A DNA stretch of 47,015 nucleotides from Bacillota bacterium. GTDB taxonomy: Bacteria > Vulcanimicrobiota > SpSt-956 > JAKJGF01. Under the pieces are notes generated by a model. It ran no database searches and was not told the DNA's origin. It was given only the letters and a program-made list of their open reading frames with translations. Below are positions 34,403 to 43,345 of the stretch, piece by piece. Numbering within the stretch: the first letter of the stretch is position 1; every line of letters begins with the position of its first letter. Location: positions 1-47,015 of the forward strand of contig JAKJGF010000003.1 in the NCBI GenBank assembly GCA_022704525.1, read 5' to 3'. A program made the position numbers and the translations under genes.

Positions 34403-34567
34403 AAAACAGCCTTGAGGCTACTCCAAAAAAATATGAATGCTTATACTTCTTTACCTGAGGCAATATCCTTTAAATTTCGACATGTAATTAACTTAAAACT
34501 TCCTTTAAATACGCCATCTTTTTGTCCTTCGGAGAACTTTATTTTTCCGTAGCCTCAAGGCTGTTTT
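34403..34567. repeat. 165-bp element with perfect 19-bp inverted ends
   Basis: AAAACAGCCTTGAGGCTAC (34403-34421) and GTAGCCTCAAGGCTGTTTT (34549-34567) are exact reverse complements. Each arm is itself nearly palindromic around AGCCTTGAGGCT, so either a paired stem or two small hairpins can form. The 127-bp middle is AT-rich and non-coding. Confidence 0.7.
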
Positions 34568-34592
34568 TACTACGTTTGACGGCAGATTGGTA

Positions 34593-34889
34593 TTACTCAA
34601 TAAGTTTTGTATAATAGCCAATTTTTCTTAATAAATAAGATATTTCCCTGAAGTATTCGGGAGTATCGGGTTTAACCATTTCCAGTATAAAAGCGCGAAG
34701 TCCATCTTTTATCACAGGCTTTCTTACGGTAAAGGGGACTGAGAAAATTTCCTCAAGTGTTCCTTTAAGCTTCCAGTCTATAGTTTTTACACGGGTATTC
34801 ATCCCATCAAATTCTATTATGGCAGTTTCTTTTTTTTCAACAATTCGTCCTTTAGGTGTATCTTTAAACTTTTTCAGTATAATTTTCAC
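34593..34889 (-). CDS. Small protein of unknown function
   Basis: A 98-residue soluble basic protein with mixed alpha/beta pattern and no recognised family. The start is a GTG at 34889 (AGGA about 9-12 nt upstream). It lies 10 nt downstream of the large protein gene at 34900 on the same strand and is probably cotranscribed. Confidence 0.6.
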   Translation of the reverse strand: MKIILKKFKDTPKGRIVEKKETAIIEFDGMNTRVKTIDWKLKGTLEEIFSVPFTVRKPVIKDGLRAFILEMVKPDTPEYFREISYLLRKIGYYTKLIE

Positions 34890-34899
34890 ACAGGTGTTC

Positions 34900-36315
34900 C
34901 TAGCTATTTACGAGATAATCAATATATTGGTACATACTCATATCTGTATAATATAATTCATCATTGGAACATATTTTCCCTTCAAATACCTTCTGTGCCA
35001 GGTCTATACCCAGGGATTTGTCTTTTTCCTGAAGAAAGGATTCCAGTGTCTGGGCAAAGTATTCTACAGGGCCATAAGATGCTATGCCTTCAAGAAATTG
35101 ATGACCTTCTTCTCCACGTCTGCAGGCATGATAATTATTTAATACAAAGGGTGATTTTAAAGAGGCAAAACTGTCTCCTCCCGTGGCATGATCAAAGGCA
35201 ATGGCCATTAGATAAACTATAGTGTTAAATCTGTAAAGATCTTCGAAATCCTCATAAAGCCATTCTTCACCCAGAAAACAGACTTTTAAGTTTTCTGAAT
35301 AACCTGCTCTTAAATCACCTGTATTATCAGGAATTTTTGTAATGTTAGAGAGTCTTTCTCCGGGTTTTAGAACTACTATCTTTATTCCAAAATTTAAACA
35401 TGTTTCAAGGATTTTTTCTCCAAGTAGATAAAGCTTATTCACCAGACTTTTTGCTATGTTAATATGGGGACAATGAACCAGCATTTTTATTACTCTCTCA
35501 CGATTCTTCTGTTCCCTTATATATTCCGGAGAATTTCTAATTTTGTCTGGAACATCTGCTTCTTCTATATCTTCAATTTTATATAAACTCGGTGTATTAA
35601 ATATTACTTCTTTTTCTTCATCCCTTTCTATATCCAGAGGAGTTTCTTCAGGGATTTCCATAGTTATACTGGAAGATTGAATCTTCATCTGTGGTAATAA
35701 AATATCCTCCTGATGAGTGTCTTCTTTTTTAGTTTTCTTTTCCTCCTCTTCTGTAGAGGTGTATTTATCTTTTAATCTATGTTTTGGGTCTGCCTCTATT
35801 AAATCCTTTTCATTTCGGGATAGGGATATTTTATCTTTACCCTTCCCATCTTTTATATCTTCAAGACCTCTATCTTCTCTATGGTTACTATCTTTTTTTA
35901 CGGAAGCTTCTTCTTTTTCTTCATCTGTAAGACAGAGTTGTTCCTGTGCAGGTTTTTGCATTTTACTGCTGTAGACTTTGTCTTTACTAAAGAAATTTAG
36001 AGAAGGATCCAGTTCTCCCGTATCTTCTCCATGATGGTCTTTCTGTTGAGATGAGAACATATCTTCGTTAGAAGTGTTTCGGCCCCTGTTATCTCCCATA
36101 TTTGACATATCATCCTGATCACCGACAGAACCTGCATTTATTCCAACACCTTTGGAGGAAGTGGCAGTACTTTCAGTAGTTTTTTTATTTTTATCTTTAT
36201 CTTCTTTTCTCTGGGCCTTTTGAAGTGCACTATTAGATCGTATAGAGTTATCTATCATATCATGCATAGTGGATGAAACTACCATACTTACTTTATCCAT
36301 ACGGACTCCATACAT
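34900..36315 (-). CDS. Hydrophilic protein with a degenerate ATLF-like (anthrax-lethal-factor-type) domain
   Basis: The protein (471 residues) has a very polar, low-complexity first ~260 residues (rich in Lys, Asp, Glu, Ser), followed by a folded part from about residue 265. That part carries a segment YLMAIAFDHATGGD (368-381) and GIASYGPVEYFAQTLESFL (Glu418). It looks like the ATLF metalloprotease end found in lethal factor and related toxins, in which HEXXH would sit at the first place and the P-x-E-x-F-A-E-x-F-A helix at the second. Here HEXXH is LMAIA, so catalysis is not expected. The match is by eye only. The ATG has GGAGG at 8 nt. Confidence 0.55.
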   Translation of the reverse strand: MYGVRMDKVSMVVSSTMHDMIDNSIRSNSALQKAQRKEDKDKNKKTTESTATSSKGVGINAGSVGDQDDMSNMGDNRGRNTSNEDMFSSQQKDHHGEDTGELDPSLNFFSKDKVYSSKMQKPAQEQLCLTDEEKEEASVKKDSNHREDRGLEDIKDGKGKDKISLSRNEKDLIEADPKHRLKDKYTSTEEEEKKTKKEDTHQEDILLPQMKIQSSSITMEIPEETPLDIERDEEKEVIFNTPSLYKIEDIEEADVPDKIRNSPEYIREQKNRERVIKMLVHCPHINIAKSLVNKLYLLGEKILETCLNFGIKIVVLKPGERLSNITKIPDNTGDLRAGYSENLKVCFLGEEWLYEDFEDLYRFNTIVYLMAIAFDHATGGDSFASLKSPFVLNNYHACRRGEEGHQFLEGIASYGPVEYFAQTLESFLQEKDKSLGIDLAQKVFEGKICSNDELYYTDMSMYQYIDYLVNS

Positions 36316-36447
36316 ACAGGTGGCCTCCTTTATTTGATTTCTTCCTTTGATTATATCATTTAAAAATGTTTTTTACAATATTGTGAAAGGATTCGTAAAT
36401 ATTTAAACGAATTGTAATTATAATTTATTTAGAACTTCTCGTAAATC

Positions 36448-36526
36448 TGGTGAACAGTGAAGAGTGGTGAGTGAACAGTGAAGAGAAATAAATCAATCGT
36501 CTCACTGGTCACTGTTCACTCTTCAT
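36448..36526. repeat. Inverted pair of GTGAACAGTGAAGAG repeats
   Basis: The left half (36450-36485) has AACAGTGAAGAG motifs twice. The right half (36501-36525) is CTCACTGGTCACTGTTCACT and complements it, so it could form a large hairpin in the spacer between divergent genes. Confidence 0.6.
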
Positions 36527-36554
36527 TTTATATGATAGTGAGGTGTATTATTAA

Positions 36555-38588
36555 TTGTTGAGATATGGAATTTTTCTATGTATTATATGGTTTTTTACAG
36601 GTCTTTCTTATGGAGAGGTTGAAAATTCTGATTATTCAAAAGGTATAAGGAATTATAAAAAGGGTAAATATGAAGAGGCTATAAAAGATTTTCATTCTGC
36701 TTTAAAGACAGATTCCAAAAATTCGGAGATATACAATTACCTTGGCAGATGTTATTATGCACTTGAAAAGTATGATGAAGCTGTTTTATCTTATAAGAAG
36801 GCAATAGATATAAGCCCTCTCAATGCAGTTTATTATTATAATATTGGTATAGCTTATGAAAAACTTAATAAATTTGAACTTGCCATGACAGTTTACGAAA
36901 AAGCTGTAACCCTTAATTCCAGAGATGCTGATTTTCATAATCGCCTTGGGGGAATTTATTATCGTCTTCAGTACTGGGATAAAGCTGTAAAAGAGTATAA
37001 TCTTGCTATAAGTTATTCTTCAGATAATCCTTTTTTTTACTATAATTTAGGCAGAACCTTTGATAAAATGGGTTATATAGATAAAGCTATAGTGGAATAT
37101 TCTAAAGCTATTAAGTTTAAACAAGATGATTCTGATTTTTATTATTACAGAGGTATGGCCTATCTCAAAAATTCCAGTTATAAATCTGCTAAGGAAGATA
37201 TAGAGAAAGCTATTAAACTGAAAGGCAATAATGTTATGTTCTACAATGGTTTAGGAAAGGTTTATCAGGCTATGGGAGAGATGAATATAGCAAAAGAGAA
37301 TTTTAAAAAATCTATGGAATTAGCACCTCACGAAGGTACATCTCATTTCCATCTTGCAGAACTGTATAAAGAAATGAAGCTTTACAAAGAAGCTGTGGCA
37401 GAATATCAGATAGCTATTGAAGTTGATCCAGATAAGGGTGAATTTTATGCCGGTCTTGCTGATGTACTTATCCTTATGAAAGAGACTGAAAAAGCTCTGA
37501 CAGCTTATAAAGAAGCACTGGTTAAAGATCCAGAAAACCCTCTATATCTTAATAGTCTTGGTGGCCTTTATTACAGTATGGGAGATTATTCAAAAGCAAT
37601 AGATAATTATAGAGAAGCCATAAAATATTGTCCCAATGATGCCTATCTTCATTATAATCTGGCCAGAGCCTATCAGGAAAACAACCAGAATGAAAGAGCT
37701 ATAGAACAATATAAGGAAGCTATTGCTATCTATTCTGAAGATGCAGATTTTTATAACTATCTAGGTAATGCCTTATATGAGAAAAAGAATTATAAAGAAG
37801 CTATAAGTAATTTTAATAAAGCTATCGAGCTTTCACCACAGAATGCTGTTTTTTATTATAACCTTGGTAATGCACTTTTCTTTAACGGTGATTTTAATGC
37901 AAGCCTGGAACCATATAGAAAAGCTGTTGTCCTGTCTCCCAATGATTATTCCTTTCACAGTCACCTTGGTATAGCCTATGTTAAAGTAGGACTTAAGGAG
38001 GAAGGCCTTATGGAGCTTGAAAATGCCAGGAGAGTTGCTTCAAATAGTGAAGAAAAAGAACAGATAGAAGCCATTATAGCAAAGTTAAAAGGTGAAACCG
38101 TTGTTACTACTCCTACTCCTGCGATAAAAGTATCACCTGTTTCCACTCTACCACCAGGTGCAACACCGACACCGGTTAAAGTAACTGCTGGTCTTTCAGA
38201 AGAAGATAAGGTAAATATTAACGATTATTTTAATAAAGCTGCCGAGTATGAGAAAAGTAAGAAATGGTCTCTAGCTATATTTCAATATAATAAGATTATA
38301 AAGTTAGATCCACTGAATGTTCTGGCCTATCACAAAATGGCTATAGATTATTACCGTGATAAAAAATATGATGAAGCCATAAAGAATTTTAAGAAAGTTA
38401 TAGAACTGGAAGGAAAAGGTAAAGCTGCTATAGCTGCTCATTACAGTCTTGGAAATATTTATATTTTAAAGAATGATAAAGAAAAAGCCCTTAAAGAATT
38501 TGAGATTTATCTTGAACTGTATCCCGATGCTTCTGATGAAAAGGAAGTCCGTGCAAAGATTAAGGAGTTGAAAAAGAGTGAGAAGTGA
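36555..38588 (+). CDS. Exported TPR protein
   Basis: The 677-residue protein has a signal peptide (about 1-20) and about 14 TPRs (pattern AxxxYNxGxxYxxxGxYxxAIxxYxxAIxLxP). After about residue 510 a Thr/Pro-rich linker (TPTPAIKVSPVS) separates a last group of three TPRs. Being exported, it is likely an envelope scaffold. The start is a TTG at 36555 (or 36558), with AGGTG about 10 nt upstream. The C-terminal SEK and stop codon are made of the GTGAGAAGTGA repeat at 38575, as in the GT4 gene at 1970. Confidence 0.85.
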   Translation: MLRYGIFLCIIWFFTGLSYGEVENSDYSKGIRNYKKGKYEEAIKDFHSALKTDSKNSEIYNYLGRCYYALEKYDEAVLSYKKAIDISPLNAVYYYNIGIAYEKLNKFELAMTVYEKAVTLNSRDADFHNRLGGIYYRLQYWDKAVKEYNLAISYSSDNPFFYYNLGRTFDKMGYIDKAIVEYSKAIKFKQDDSDFYYYRGMAYLKNSSYKSAKEDIEKAIKLKGNNVMFYNGLGKVYQAMGEMNIAKENFKKSMELAPHEGTSHFHLAELYKEMKLYKEAVAEYQIAIEVDPDKGEFYAGLADVLILMKETEKALTAYKEALVKDPENPLYLNSLGGLYYSMGDYSKAIDNYREAIKYCPNDAYLHYNLARAYQENNQNERAIEQYKEAIAIYSEDADFYNYLGNALYEKKNYKEAISNFNKAIELSPQNAVFYYNLGNALFFNGDFNASLEPYRKAVVLSPNDYSFHSHLGIAYVKVGLKEEGLMELENARRVASNSEEKEQIEAIIAKLKGETVVTTPTPAIKVSPVSTLPPGATPTPVKVTAGLSEEDKVNINDYFNKAAEYEKSKKWSLAIFQYNKIIKLDPLNVLAYHKMAIDYYRDKKYDEAIKNFKKVIELEGKGKAAIAAHYSLGNIYILKNDKEKALKEFEIYLELYPDASDEKEVRAKIKELKKSEK

Positions 38589-38717
38589 GGAGTGAGAAGT
38601 GAGAAGTGTGAGGTGAGAGGTGAAAGGTGAAGGTTTAAAGGTGTGGAGGTGAATCCTGAGTACCCCCATAAACTATACCTTCATTACCCATCACTCATTA
38701 CGCATTACGCATCACCG
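38575..38717. repeat. Long GTGAGAAG / GCATTACGCATCACC repeat patch
   Basis: About eight GTGAGAAGTGAGGAGTGAG-type heptamers, then ATTACCCATCACTCATTACG and GCATTACGCATCACC, filling the gap between two plus-strand genes. No Shine-Dalgarno sequence remains between it and the next ATG at 38725. Confidence 0.65.
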
Positions 38718-38724
38718 ATTTATT

Positions 38725-40752
38725 ATGAAACTATCTTACTATATATTTTTACCCATTATAATACTTTCCTGCCTCGCCAGTATATGGCTTGCCTTTGAGA
38801 GGATAAGGGTGGAAAGTTCTTTTGATACAGTTAATATGGTTATGGATTATGATGACTGGAAGAAGTTTTGTATCAGTAATGGTTATAATCTGGAAGAAAG
38901 TTTAAAGGACCTTAAAGAAAAAGGTATAATATCCTTCGGAGTTTATGAAGATAACTGCAAACAACTTCAGGAGAGGGGAGAGTTAACAGTTTTTTCCGGT
39001 TCTGATATATTGAATGCTTATAGATTATCTGGCTTAACCAATTTAGTACTTCAGAATCTTGTAAAACAGAACAGAATTTCTTCACATAATATATATATTG
39101 TATTTTCGGAAGATTCTTCTGCTCTTAATAGAGTAGAGACATATTTTTGTCGTTTTCTGGGAAATGACAGGTTTACTCTTCATAATTTGCCTTCCTCTTC
39201 ACCTGTTCTTGAAGTGGTGGGAGATTATTCAGATATAATGAATATGGGGATTGGGTTGCCGGTAAATATTGTAGCAGAGCTTCGTGAAAATAATTTTTTT
39301 CTTGTGCCCAGGATAGAAAACAGAATACTTAAAAAACAGGATATAGAATTTATATTCCAGGATATTCTTAATTGCGGAAATTCTTCAGTAATTATTTTTT
39401 CAGGTATGAACAATGAGGTTCTCGGTTATCCTGATTTATTAGAAGAGACTGCTACACATATGGAAAAGGGAAAATTGTACCTTGGCTTTATAGAAGTTGC
39501 AGATCTAGGAAATATACAGAGAGGTGCTATTACACTGGCTGGTTTTGATATTACAAGGGTTGTCAGAGTAATTTCTATGTCTCAGGCCTATCAGGAAAAA
39601 TTAAGGATGGAACAGATACTGGATATATGGTCTCTTGCTGTAAGAGAAAGGAATATAAGACTCCTGTATCTTCGTCCTCTCTTAAAACCCTTTGAAAATA
39701 TGACTCCTATGGAAACCAATCTTTATTATCTTAAACTCTGTAAAGAAAGAATTGAGTCGGAAGGTTATAAAATCAATAATTCCAGGGGTATGGATTCTTT
39801 TAAAAGACCTTTATGGATTTGTATTCTTCTGTGTTCAGGTTCAATTTCTGCAGGAATCTTAATTCTTTTAAAAATTTTTCAGATAGATCTGAAAAATTCA
39901 TTTATAGTGGGAGGAATATGTTTTTTTATTTTACTTCTGACAATGACTGTTTTAGAGGGTTTTGCTTCAAAACTTTTTGCCCTCTCTTCAGGAATTGTTG
40001 TCCCTGTATTTGCCATTGTATATGGTTTTCCTTCTTTATTTTCTCTGTATAGAGAAGGACAGAGACAGAAGGGTAATAATATATTATTTGCTCTCATAAC
40101 AGTATGTCAGGTTTCATTTATTACTGTTCTGGGTTCACTGGTTACTGCAGGTATACTAAGTTCGACGAAATTTTTTCTGACGGTGGATCGTTTTAAAGGT
40201 ATCAAGTTTATTATGACCCTTCCCATTTTATTGGTTATAATCCTTTATTTTTATTCTCTCACAGAGGGTAATAAATCTTCTGGTTTCTTTAAGAAATGTA
40301 AAACTTTTTTATTACATCCTGTTCGTTTATGGGAGGTTATTATCGTTTTTATAATAGCCACGGGAGGTATTTTTTATCTTATCCGTACCGGTAATACCAG
40401 TGTTGTTCCCGTGTCAGATTTTGAAAGGAATCTTCGAGCTTTCCTTGATAATTTCCTTATAGTAAGGCCTCGCTTTAAGGATTTTCTTCTGGGCCAACCT
40501 GCACTGTTTTTAACTGTCTATCTATGGCGGAGAGGAAATTTAAGATATCTGTGGCTTTTTCTTGCCTTTGCAACCCTGGGTCAGGCCAATATAGTGGATA
40601 CCTTTGCTCATCTTCATACTCCTCTTCTGGTTTCATTACTCCGGGTTTTTCATGGTCTCTGGATAGGTTGTATTGTAGGGTTTGTAGCAGTTGGATTGTA
40701 TAATATCTTTATTTTATTTGAGAAACATTTTAAACTGAGAGGTCATGGGTAA
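38725..40752 (+). CDS. DUF5693-family membrane protein
   Basis: The protein (675 residues) has an N-terminal helix (about 7-25), a soluble extracytoplasmic part (about 30-350) with the DUF5693 feature that part of it starts MVMDYDDWKKF, and about eight to ten hydrophobic helices from about 365 to 665. DUF5693 proteins are commonly encoded next to csaB, as here (17 nt gap), so a role in making or pyruvylating a secondary cell-wall polymer is likely. The molecular role is not established. The ATG at 38725 has no visible Shine-Dalgarno sequence. Confidence 0.85.
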   Translation: MKLSYYIFLPIIILSCLASIWLAFERIRVESSFDTVNMVMDYDDWKKFCISNGYNLEESLKDLKEKGIISFGVYEDNCKQLQERGELTVFSGSDILNAYRLSGLTNLVLQNLVKQNRISSHNIYIVFSEDSSALNRVETYFCRFLGNDRFTLHNLPSSSPVLEVVGDYSDIMNMGIGLPVNIVAELRENNFFLVPRIENRILKKQDIEFIFQDILNCGNSSVIIFSGMNNEVLGYPDLLEETATHMEKGKLYLGFIEVADLGNIQRGAITLAGFDITRVVRVISMSQAYQEKLRMEQILDIWSLAVRERNIRLLYLRPLLKPFENMTPMETNLYYLKLCKERIESEGYKINNSRGMDSFKRPLWICILLCSGSISAGILILLKIFQIDLKNSFIVGGICFFILLLTMTVLEGFASKLFALSSGIVVPVFAIVYGFPSLFSLYREGQRQKGNNILFALITVCQVSFITVLGSLVTAGILSSTKFFLTVDRFKGIKFIMTLPILLVIILYFYSLTEGNKSSGFFKKCKTFLLHPVRLWEVIIVFIIATGGIFYLIRTGNTSVVPVSDFERNLRAFLDNFLIVRPRFKDFLLGQPALFLTVYLWRRGNLRYLWLFLAFATLGQANIVDTFAHLHTPLLVSLLRVFHGLWIGCIVGFVAVGLYNIFILFEKHFKLRGHG

Positions 40753-40769
40753 TAAAAGTTTTACCCATT

Positions 40770-41885
40770 ATGTGTCAACATATGGCAAAAAATGATGTAC
40801 TTATATCCGGTTATTATGGTTTTGGCAATGCAGGAGATGAAGCAATACTGGCGTCTATTCTGGATGCTCTTCTTAAGATTATGCCAGAGCTTAAAATTAT
40901 GGTGCTTTCTGTAAATCCGTCTCTCACTGAGAAAGAGCATAAGATTTCTGCTGTCCATCGTTATAGATGGGAAATGTTGCATTCCCTCTGGGAAAGCAGA
41001 CTTTTTATAAGTGGCGGAGGTGGACTTCTTCAGGATAGTACGAGTATAAAGACTCCTCTGTATTATCTTGGAATGGTTTTACTTGCAAAATTGATGGGAA
41101 AAAAGGTTATGTTTTATGCCCAGGGTATTGGTCCTCTCAGGACTTTCTGGGGAAGATTACTCACCTCTTATATCGCCAACAGGGTGAACTTTATAACTGT
41201 AAGGGATGAGAAATCTTATAATCTTCTTAGAGAACTGGGAGTTAAAAGACCTCCTGTAGAGATTACTACAGATCCCGTATTTGCTATGGAACCGGCTGTG
41301 GAAAGTGATGTATTGGAGGTATTTAAAAAAGAAGAGATACCATTAGATGGTAAATGGCTTGGTATATCTGTAAGGGATTGGAAGACAAATGTTGATTACG
41401 CCGGAATTATTTCACAGGTAATTGATAATTTATGTGATAAATTTTCTTTAAGAGTTTTATTTATTCCTATGCATTATCCTAATGATCTGGAAATTTCAAT
41501 GGGTATAAAAGATATGATGAAAAATCCTTCTTATATGCTTTCCGGGAAGTATCCTCCAAAGGTTATTATGGGTATTCTGGGTAAGATGGATACAGTATTT
41601 GCGATGAGACTTCATACTGTGATAATGTCATCTGTTCTGGGAGTTCCCTCTATTCCGGTAGCTTATGATCCCAAAATAGAAAATATATCAGGTCAACTCG
41701 GTTTGAAATTTCTTTCTCTTGAGGATATTACTTTTGAGAATCTCCTTAAACTGTCTTCAGATGTATGTCAGGAAAGAGAAAAAATTTCTTCTAATCTTCT
41801 TGTAAGAAGCAGAGAACTTGGAGATATAGCACTTGGTAATGCCTTTTTTGTGAGGAATTTATTGTATAATAGAAATTTGCATTGA
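40770..41885 (+). CDS. csaB: Polysaccharide pyruvyl transferase CsaB
   Basis: The 371-residue protein matches the CsaB/PssK family: ISGYYGFGNAGDEAILAS at the start, SGGGGLLQD, FYAQGIGPLRT, ITVRDEKSYNLLRELG and TDPVFAMEPA, with MRLHTVIMS later. It transfers a ketal-linked pyruvate to a secondary cell-wall polysaccharide, the ligand to which SLH domains of surface proteins bind. The start could be the ATG at 40770 or the one at 40782 (MAKNDVLISG), which better fits the family. Neither has a strong Shine-Dalgarno sequence. It follows DUF5693 by 17 nt. Confidence 0.92.
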   Translation: MCQHMAKNDVLISGYYGFGNAGDEAILASILDALLKIMPELKIMVLSVNPSLTEKEHKISAVHRYRWEMLHSLWESRLFISGGGGLLQDSTSIKTPLYYLGMVLLAKLMGKKVMFYAQGIGPLRTFWGRLLTSYIANRVNFITVRDEKSYNLLRELGVKRPPVEITTDPVFAMEPAVESDVLEVFKKEEIPLDGKWLGISVRDWKTNVDYAGIISQVIDNLCDKFSLRVLFIPMHYPNDLEISMGIKDMMKNPSYMLSGKYPPKVIMGILGKMDTVFAMRLHTVIMSSVLGVPSIPVAYDPKIENISGQLGLKFLSLEDITFENLLKLSSDVCQEREKISSNLLVRSRELGDIALGNAFFVRNLLYNRNLH

Positions 41886-41907
41886 TATTTATCAGAGGAG
41901 TATATAT

Positions 41908-43344
41908 ATGCAAGAATTAACCTGTCTATTGATTTCTCCCCCGAACTTTTATGAAGATGATGAAAATATCTGGGAACAGATTAATTCAAATTTTCCACCT
42001 CTGGGTCTGGCATCTATTGCAGGTTATGTGAGAAGTAAAAACCATACGGTAAAAATAATAGATTGTAATATAGAATCACCTTCTGTAAAATCATTTAAAA
42101 CATTTTTCGAAATAGAAATTGTAAAAAAAATATCTTTTATTAAAATAATCGGATTAACAGCAATGACCTGCACAATAAAAAAAGCATACTATATTGCCGA
42201 AATATGCAAACATTATTATCCTGATTCAGTTATTGTTTTTGGAGGTGTCCATCCAACATTTGTTACAGAAGAGGTAATTAACAACAAATTTGTAGATATA
42301 GTTGTTACAGGTGAAGGAGAGTTGACATTTGAAGAAATACTTTGCGGTAAAGACCTGGATAAGATAAAAGGAATAGTCTTCAAAAAAAATAAAGATGATA
42401 CTTATGAAGTTGTAAGAAACGAATCGAGAGAAAGAATAACAGATTTAGATTCATTACCCATACCTGCTTATGATTTATTGCCTGTTTTAAAATACAGGCC
42501 CGCAAAAGGTTCCTATAAAAGATTGCCAGCTATGAGTATGATGACTTCAAGAGGATGCCCGGGAAGATGTACCTTTTGCAGTAAAACTCTGGGCAATAAA
42601 CTTGTTTACAGGTCTGCTTATAAAATTTTCGAAGAAATTAAATATTTGATAGATAACTATAGAATTAAACAGATTCTGTTTTATGACGACACATTTACAG
42701 TAAACAGGGATAATGTTTTTAAATTATGTGATATATTAATAGATAATAGAATAGATATCTCCTGGACATGTTTTGCAAGGGTTGATTTTATTGATTTAGA
42801 AATGTTAATAAAAATGAAAAAAGCCGGATGTCATCAGATAATGTACGGTGTTGAGAATATTGATGAAGGTGTTCTAAAAAATATTAATAAAAAGATAGAT
42901 ATAAACAAAGTAATAAATGCAACTAATTTAACTAAAAAAGTGGGCATTGAATGTAGATTGGCTTTTATGATTGGAAATCCTGGAGATAATGAAGAAATAA
43001 TTAAAAAAAATATAGCTTTTATAAATAAAGTAGATCCTGATTTGTTAATAGTTAATGTTACCACACCTTTCCCCGGAACTGAAATGTTTAAATGGGCTAA
43101 AGAAAAGAATTTAATCTTAACATATGATTGGGATGATTATAATCTGGCAAATCCAGTAATGAGATTAGAAAATTTAACTGCTGACCAGATAAAAAGATTT
43201 TATAAAATGATGTATCGTGCCTTTTATTTCAGGTTAGGTTTTATGCTCAGGAAAATATTAAAAATTAGAACTATAGATGATATAAAAATACTTTTCAGCG
43301 GTTTTATATCACTATTATCATTCTTTAAAATAAAGAGGGGTTAA
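41908..43344 (+). CDS. B12-type radical SAM protein
   Basis: The protein (478 residues) has an N-terminal cobalamin-binding-like Rossmann domain (about 1-150, with INSNFPPLGLASIAGYVR and IVFGGVHPTFV) and a radical SAM barrel with CPGRCTFC at about residue 216. The exact DXHXXG lower-ligand motif of cobalamin binding is not seen, which is common in the B12-binding radical SAM class. Such enzymes often methylate or rearrange lipids, antibiotics or envelope compounds. The ATG has GAGGAG. The next gene starts 1 nt after its stop. Confidence 0.88.
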   Translation: MQELTCLLISPPNFYEDDENIWEQINSNFPPLGLASIAGYVRSKNHTVKIIDCNIESPSVKSFKTFFEIEIVKKISFIKIIGLTAMTCTIKKAYYIAEICKHYYPDSVIVFGGVHPTFVTEEVINNKFVDIVVTGEGELTFEEILCGKDLDKIKGIVFKKNKDDTYEVVRNESRERITDLDSLPIPAYDLLPVLKYRPAKGSYKRLPAMSMMTSRGCPGRCTFCSKTLGNKLVYRSAYKIFEEIKYLIDNYRIKQILFYDDTFTVNRDNVFKLCDILIDNRIDISWTCFARVDFIDLEMLIKMKKAGCHQIMYGVENIDEGVLKNINKKIDINKVINATNLTKKVGIECRLAFMIGNPGDNEEIIKKNIAFINKVDPDLLIVNVTTPFPGTEMFKWAKEKNLILTYDWDDYNLANPVMRLENLTADQIKRFYKMMYRAFYFRLGFMLRKILKIRTIDDIKILFSGFISLLSFFKIKRG

Positions 43345-43345
43345 T

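Larger units (their letters stand above)
34209..34592. other. 384-bp intergenic stretch with repeats only
   Basis: No gene is visible. It contains a partial MITE-like copy (34347-34370), a fragment TCAGCAATCAGCC near 34240 of the same family, and the 165-bp inverted-repeat element at 34403-34567. Confidence 0.6.

Noticed and set aside
34403..34567. A riboswitch or tRNA
   Set aside because: The arms do not fit a cloverleaf or a known riboswitch core; only the inverted ends are certain.
36448..38717. CRISPR or phage attachment repeats in the GTGA patches
   Set aside because: The units are degenerate 6-8-mers in tandem, with no constant repeat and no spacers.
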